From the NCBI RefSeq assembly GCF_000003605.2, contig NW_003151253.1, forward strand, positions 1,030,049 to 1,053,554: a stretch of DNA of 23,506 nucleotides, written 5' to 3'. Origin of the DNA: Saccoglossus kowalevskii. Lineage: Eukaryota > Hemichordata > Enteropneusta > Harrimaniidae. The notes beneath the pieces were generated by a model, which searched no databases, was not told the origin of the DNA, and was given only the letters and a program-made list of their open reading frames with translations. The first letter of the stretch is position 1. The number at the start of each line of letters is the position of its first letter. This document shows positions 17,848 to 23,506 of the stretch, one piece after another. The position numbers were made by a program, and so were the translations under genes.

Positions 17848-18140
17848 ATCTCAGAGCCTTGGGAATCACGGAAGTGCACATGTCCCTTGCTGAAATACGA
17901 TGCTGTTTTCAGCCAATTCCATCGAGGCACACCATGAAGCCAGTCTTGAGGGGAGAGTGTAACTCTGTTTAAATTTTCAGTTGTGCAATCCTGAATGTAC
18001 CGCATCTTCCATAGGTCAGGAGTTTTATTGAACCAACAAGTGTGATTATCGACAGTGTATAGAGCCATCACCACAGGAATCTCATTTGAACGAAGCAAGT
18101 CCACACTGTTGACAATTATACAGTGTTTTGTGGCATGCAT
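17835..18140 (-). CDS. Candidate coding region, minus strand, upstream frame
   Basis: 101 codons start at ATG (18138-18140), directly preceded in frame by TGA, and end in TGA at 17835-17837. The product is rich in Trp, Cys and His (DNHTCWFNKTPDLWKMRYIQ, then 'PQDWLHGVPRWNWLKTASYF') and has two N-glycosylation-type sites (NHT, NKT). Such composition is unusual for random AT-rich DNA. No family is recognised. The minus-strand sequence upstream has a pyrimidine-rich cttttcacaag that could be a weak acceptor. Together with the overlapping 17422-17847 frame, it makes 718 bp of nearly continuous open sequence with one frame change. Confidence 0.27.
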   Translation of the reverse strand: MHATKHCIIVNSVDLLRSNEIPVVMALYTVDNHTCWFNKTPDLWKMRYIQDCTTENLNRVTLSPQDWLHGVPRWNWLKTASYFSKGHVHFRDSQGSEMCRA

Positions 18141-20547
18141 TCAATCTTGTGAAAAGACGGTAATTATAGAGTTAAATGTCAGCAGAGGCGGTAACATTCA
18201 ACGTCTCGGATAGCCACTTTGGGCTATTTATCACACATCAGCTTTACCGTTCTCGTTTCTACAATGTATTGTGCGATGACTAACGACTTTCTTCATTTCT
18301 AATCACAGTCCTACACAAACTAATGCGGAATTTATTCCTTGATCTTCCTCGGAGCCATCCATCTGTTTCAGTTTTTTTTTTTCCTCGGGATAGCGTGTCA
18401 GAGTTTCATTAGTGTTAATTAATCTGCTATATTTTTCTACATCATTCCCAAGCTTTTGACTTAACCCTCCCCAGTGGTAATTGGTTGTTAAATCAGTTTA
18501 ATGGCCAGATGTACGGTCGGTACACACTGAAAATGTACATTACACAGTATGTTTCCATGGATACCACTCAGATTATTGGATGCATTTTGAGGTGGTTTGG
18601 ATAAAAGCTGGTGAAGAGCTCTTGGTTGCCAACACCAATACGTCTCGCGGGTTGTATTTGATTATTTTTGCAACACGATTATTGCATGTGGATAAGGCGC
18701 AATTGCTTTAATGTGAATTTAACTGTCTTCTAATATTGATGATTTCCACGGTAACCAGTATTAATGTCGACATTAGATTGCTATGAACCACTTGGTAAAA
18801 ATTAAGTATTGTTACAACTGAATGTACTATGGCAGTAAACATGGGTAGTTATTTTGTTGAAGAGCTGTTGGATTATGGTATTGGATTGTATACTCCATTT
18901 GAAGGTGGGTATGAACTGTATTATACTTGTGAACATTATACATATATTGTAATATTTGTAGGTGGGTATGGAGTACATTATTTAGATACCTATGTAACAT
19001 GCAAATTAAGCACTATGTTTCTTTTTAGGGAGGTAATGAGTTTGGTGTGTCTGTCTGTCTGTCTTTCTCACAGATTTTGCTCAAATTCAGTACATGTTAG
19101 GTAAATTTGGTAATCTGCAGACATGATTAGCTTTAGGGTCTTGTCCATGCATAATAAGTAGCTAATTTGCATATTAATTATTCCATTTCAGCCTCTATAA
19201 GCAAAATCTTCTAACCTTATAATGTCGTTGCTCATTCACTGACAGTAGTGAATTTTCATTTTCTAGATATTTTTTTTAAAAACCATCAATGATTGCATAT
19301 TTAATTACATGGGAGTTTGCAGAGTTTAACATGGGTCTATTTATTTTTGAGATTTTAAACTTGATCTGCTGGAAGTAGTAATAAATTTGTTTGAATTTAC
19401 TCCAAAATTGGTGCAGAATTTGATGGATATATAAATTTTGAAAGGGGCTTTCTGTTCTTGTTTTCTATCAACAACTATTTCAAATATTATACATCTTGTT
19501 TTTTACCCTTGAAACACCATAATTTTTCTTGCAAACATTTTTGTATTAGATTTTCGATTATTTTAGACCAAATGAAAATAATTTCTTATTGGCTATAGGT
19601 CTTGATAAAAATTTTGCAAAAATTATGAGTAAAATTATATGGGTGAACTGTGACTAAAGTTGACATTGTCACTCTGAGGGTTGAAGTCGTGTAGTTTAAA
19701 ACATGGAATATATCAGTGTCAAAAATACATAATACATACCATCCACAATTTGAGTATATAAATGTCTAAAAAATATTTAGGAATTTAATTTTTGTAGAAA
19801 ACCATACGACAACATTTTATTTTTGTTGGTTATGATAATGTGTGTGTCCCTACACCACCGTACTTCTCAAAACTCTGGCAGGTTGCTTTAATTATTTTCC
19901 AATTTCTGTCTATTTCTGTCATTTTATTAATCACTAGAATGCTATGAATTACAACATCTTGTTGTCGTAGTGACGACAGTAATTCTTTTCTCTTAACAAG
20001 AGGTTTATTGGCTTCATTCAATAATTAAAGTAACTATACGCAAATTTCAAAGTTTTAGACATCAAATCTATTTTTAAGCTGTCGTTTCATTGCCAATGTG
20101 AAAGTGCAAAAAATGAGAAAGTTTTGGCTTCTCGTCACAGTGTGCACCAGTTTTAAACCTGCGCCCCACTTACTTTTATTTGCAATGTTGAGCGAAGTGT
20201 GCCATGTATGGTAGAATAAGGAAATGTACTGTGGATCCAGAATAATGCATGTATTCGAAAGCATTATTTGAGAAATGTTAAATCTTGAAAAGATATTTTG
20301 ATGTGCTTTCATATGATCTTAATTTAAAAAAAAATAAATATAATAAAATTTTTACTGGGACAAGAAAGAAAATATTTTGGTTAATTTATTTCTTGGCCTT
20401 ACTCCTATAGGTCACACGTCTTGGTAACTTTCCACAAGTAATGTAGGTTCATGACAGTACTAACTTCATATTGCCATGACAACAATATAATAACAGCTTG
20501 TAATTTGTTTATGAAATTTTCATTGATAGTGAATTTGTTACCTAGAA
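18141..20547. other. AT-rich spacer without a supported gene
   Basis: A short (TCTG)n run lies at about 19047-19068, followed by 'cacagattttgctcaaattc', a context that looks like a dispersed repeat. The 91-codon frame at 18829-19104 is Tyr/Val-rich, crosses this microsatellite and contains a partial internal duplication ('ggtgggtatg' twice), so it is not called. Nothing else is supported. Confidence 0.55.
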
Positions 20548-20650
20548 AGTACCAGGATGTGTGACCTTTAGGGGTCATGAATAGTACCAGGATGTGTGAC
20601 CTTTAGGGGTCATGAATAGTACCAGGATGTGTGACCTTTAGGGTCATAAG
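20548..20650 (+). repeat. 35-bp triplication of the dispersed dyad motif
   Basis: Three tandem copies start at 20548, 20583 and 20618, each 'agtaccaggatgtgtgacct' followed by 'ttaggggtcatgaat'. The third lacks one g in the ggggtcat half. This is the core of the dispersed motif seen once at 1332, 13485 and 14571. Each copy holds the dyad tgacctttaggggtca. Confidence 0.95.
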
Positions 20651-21417
20651 ACAGATTGTTGATGCCAGTCTATAAGCTACTCAGTCAGTTGTGATGTATT
20701 ATTATGTAATTAAATATAATATTATTTTATTGTAGTGATTTCATTTGCATACTATATAAAAATAAAATTTTCAAAATTTATTTCAAGTGCAAAAGTTGGT
20801 GCAACATGTTGTGTTGCAAATGGTCCCACTCAATTTTTTTTCTGGTTTTTCCCAAAATACTGAAAAAATTGCAAAAAAAAAATGCTGCATCACTGCACAA
20901 TTTTTTGGAACATTTTTAGGGCCGGAAATATATCTTTTTTTTATTTCAAAGCCTGATCTCATTTTTGAAAATGAAATACAAGCAAGCCATTAATAAAACA
21001 TACACACAAATGAAAACATGTTTTTGCTTATAAAGCATATATGAAACTGAGTAGTGATTTCTGTTGCACAAATTGAATGAAACAAAACATGCAGATTTTT
21101 CATAGATTCATGACCGAAAAATCATTATTTTCGTCAATCCATTGCATGCATTATAGGCATTTTCAGAAATACATGAATTAAGTGATCTTGCCTGTCTACT
21201 CCTAAAAGTGGCGGCTTACAACAAATATTTTATACCGCCAAACATTTAAAACGCTTTCATTCTTGGAGTATACCGGTAGGTATTCAAATAACTAAAATAT
21301 TGTAGTAATTGTATCTCCTCTATGAAATTGCATATTGAAATTCATTTTCTGATAATGAGTTTATAAACTGGGTTTATTACCATGAAATTGTATTCTAATT
21401 CTATTTCTCCGCTGCAG
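20651..21417. other. AT-rich spacer without a supported gene
   Basis: Poly-A and poly-T runs occur near 20871-20882 and 20934-20942, with one octamer ATTTGCAT at 20743. No gene-like frame or repeat is supported. Confidence 0.55.
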
Positions 21418-21485
21418 TGAAAACATACGATGACTATCTTCATGATATATTTCATGTCACCACTGAGCGGGTTCAGTTTGATTAG
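21418..21485 (+). CDS. Weak candidate terminal exon, 21 codons
   Basis: A good acceptor (tctaattctatttctccgctgcag) ends at 21417. In phase 1 the sequence continues as KTYDDYLHDIFHVTTERVQF plus one residue to TAG at 21483-21485. No polyadenylation hexamer follows within about 100 bp. A minus-strand frame overlaps. The peptide is ordinary and unrecognised, so this is only a splice-signal prediction. Confidence 0.13.
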
Positions 21486-23062
21486 CATCTCGCAGTTCAT
21501 GAGCGACACACAGTTGAGTTTGTTGTAATTTACATTCATAGAATACATCACAAGGGACCCACGTTGAATACGACACTTCGTGATGCCTGGCGATTCGAAC
21601 TTATGCTTGATGTAATGGATGAATTAGTAATTCGCATTCTGTGTGACATTGCAGTTGTCATTAGTTATCCTCTGTCGGATAAAATGTCAGCATAACTGTA
21701 AGCCAAAGTGAAGCCTACTTTTGAGCAATTCATCTCTGAATCATCATTACTATTTGTTAAGTTTTTCAGCTTATAGTAATGGCATTCAAAAAGATTAACC
21801 AGTTACGATGTTAAGCTGCTATATACTCTACATGTATTATTTCACAGATTAGGAAGTTTTATTTGTCATTGAAGTTCAGTTACATTGTAAATATAATTGT
21901 CAAAGTGATATATACCCCCCCCCCCTCCCCCCTCCCCCAGTATTCTCAAAATAAGATGGGTGGGAAAGTGAGAGCAGGATGTTTTTTTTCATTTCTAAAA
22001 CACATTGCATACTGGAAACCTCCTCCAAAGATAATTAAAATAACAGCATCAGCAGATTTGTGTTCTTAAAACAGCTTCCATTTAAAAAAAATTAAAGCAT
22101 ATATAACATGAATTGTTGCGAACTATCTCAGATTTGAATATCATTTCTCCTAAAGATTGTTCTTCTTTCCTTTTTCAAATCATTATTTATCGTTTAGTTT
22201 GAGGCAACAGTTCTTCTCATTGCTTATTCATTACAAGCGAATTGAATTCTATGACTTTTGCTATTATGGTCGCCTAAATTTTACTCGGAAGGGATTAAAA
22301 AGCTGATCGAAGAATAATTCTCAAGTTTTAAAATATGAAGGAAATAAATAGTTAATTCAGGGCTCAAAGGTTCGTAATTTAAATAGCAAAATTTCATTAA
22401 AATCATGGATATCGGAATGGAAACCATGGAAACAGGATGTAATTTATTCAATTTCCAGTTGAGTCTTGTAAATTGCAATATTAAAAGTTGAAATCCTGAG
22501 GGAATTCAGTTCTGCTGAATTATTGAATATTATCGTTGTGTGATATCATTTGATGACAGAGATTTAATGTAAATACTGAAAACCATTTGGCCATTGGAAA
22601 TTTTTTGATGTGATTTGAGAGGGTTCGCAAAGGATTATTACAATTTCAAAAGTCACTGTGAACTTCTCTACATGTGCTATCCCGGTCAAATTCACTGCTA
22701 ACAAATTCTGCAATTTTCCGTGAAATATTATTATCATATGATATAAAACATAATTTTATTCTTATTTTTTGCAAAATTTTGATTAAGAATGCTTGCTTAT
22801 GAGAAATTATTTTTGGTCCAAAATTTAGTAAATAAATGTAAGCAAAATACTGTACTAAATTACAGTGCCCAAAGGACTTGAGAAGTAATCTTTTTCTGTA
22901 TTTAAGTCAGTATCTGGCAACCCAGAGGCTATCAACGTATTTTGATGGTTACAACCGCAGCAATAATTGTATAGACTTATGGGATGGGCAGATTTGTGAT
23001 GTGTTTTTCTGTTCTGTGCTTCTAGGCACAAACAAGATTGGGGGCTGGCTGGTAGCTTGATG
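21486..23062. other. Spacer; C-rich tract, otherwise empty
   Basis: Apart from the C-rich tract at 21915-21938 this is AT-rich sequence without supported genes. The minus-strand frames at 22281-22478 and 22855-23185 have no splice or composition support, and the latter pass through a (CTGT) run. Confidence 0.5.
21915..21938 (-). other. C-rich tract; G-quadruplex-capable minus strand
   Basis: C11-T-C6-T-C5 on the plus strand gives G5-A-G6-A-G11 on the minus strand. The 11-G run can supply two of the four G-runs, so an intramolecular quadruplex (or i-motif on the C strand) is possible. Run lengths in homopolymers may be misassembled. Confidence 0.6.
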
Positions 23063-23090
23063 CTGTCTATCTGTCTGTCCGTCCATCCGT
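23063..23090. repeat. Degenerate CTGT/CCGT microsatellite
   Basis: 'ctgtctatctgtctgtccgt' followed by 'ccatccgt' is a short imperfect tetranucleotide run. Similar runs are near 6400 and 19050, often flanking older dispersed repeats. Confidence 0.7.
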
Positions 23091-23243
23091 GTTCGAGCAT
23101 TGATGCCTTCTCTTTTGAATAAATGAGTACCGGTAGTACATGTATGTCTCATTTCTTGGCTTCCCGTCAACATGCCACTTTCCAATTTTGTTGATTAAAA
23201 TAAACACTTTATTTTAATACCTACTTGTGTACATGTGGTATGA

Positions 23244-23506
23244 GACTTGTATAGAACACCTATGACAGTGACTCCATGACTCGTGTAGAACACCTATTAC
23301 AGTGACTCCATGACTTGTATAGAACATCTATGACAGTGACTCCATGACTCGTGTAGAACACTTATTACAGTGACTCTATGACTCGTATAGAACACCTATT
23401 ACAGTGACTCCATGACTCGTATAGAACACCTATTACAGTGACTCCATGACTTGTATAGAACACCTATTACAGTGACTCCATGACTCGTATAGAACACCTA
23501 TTACAG
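23244..23506. repeat. 34-bp minisatellite, open at right edge
   Basis: Units marked by 'tagaacacctattacagtga' then 'ctccatgact(c/t)gta/gt' have anchor positions 23253, 23287, 23321, 23355, 23389, 23423, 23457 and 23491, exactly 34 bp apart. The first four alternate in type: 'ctatgac' with a following 'cgtgt' in units 1 and 3, 'ttattac' in 2 and 4. This gives a 68-bp dimer. The later units are homogeneous. The array continues past the window. Confidence 0.96.

Noticed and set aside
18829-19104. 91-codon plus-strand frame
   Set aside because: It contains a partial internal duplication, ends through a TCTG microsatellite (LVCLSVCLSH) and is Tyr/Val-rich as expected from AT-rich repeats.
21570-21610. 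Minus-strand gttcgaatc resembling a tRNA T-arm
   Set aside because: Flanking bases do not pair into a T stem and no upstream A box or anticodon arm is present.

Overview
This is eukaryotic, almost certainly marine-invertebrate, genomic DNA that is nearly all non-coding. It is AT-rich, has no operon-like packing and no long open frames. It is filled with minisatellites, short inverted-repeat transposons and AT-rich spacer. Copy A of one transposon family (10876-11595) has conserved end hairpins and a core repeat of about 157 bp. That layout recalls the pearl/CvA-type and Helitron-derived elements described from bivalves and sea urchins, so a mollusc or non-vertebrate deuterostome fits best. 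I cannot name the species.

Layout: (1) 1-1245, a 51-bp minisatellite with higher-order structure, already running at the left edge. (2) 1246-4269, spacer holding a dispersed 'accaggatgtgtgacc' motif and a degenerate inverted-repeat element. (3) 4270-4775, a repeat array carrying octamer (ATTTGCAT) motifs. (4) 4776-7810, spacer with copy 1 of a ~166-bp MITE and a 31-bp minisatellite. (5) 7811-8157, a 40-bp array with a perfect CArG box in four of five units, then a second duplication. (6) 8600-9166, an inverted-repeat element with a smaller MITE inside it. (7) 9482-12212, three weak exon candidates, the long pearl-like element with a 378-N assembly gap, and MITE copy 2 (inverted). (8) 13198-14660, MITE copy 3, the short pearl-like copy and two more dispersed motifs. 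(9) 14661-17421, spacer with palindromes and a DR1-like site. (10) 17422-18140, the best minus-strand coding candidate: two overlapping frames followed by a polyadenylation hexamer. (11) 18141-23243, spacer with a 35-bp triplication and a C-rich tract. (12) 23244-23506, a 34-bp minisatellite that runs off the right edge.

No gene is recognised with confidence, and no tRNA, rRNA, CRISPR array or transposase was found. The five coding entries are candidates only, based on splice-site-like sequence, open frames and AATAAA hexamers. No two can be shown to belong to one transcript. Because both ends lie in tandem arrays, the window may be a whole contig whose assembly stopped in repeats.
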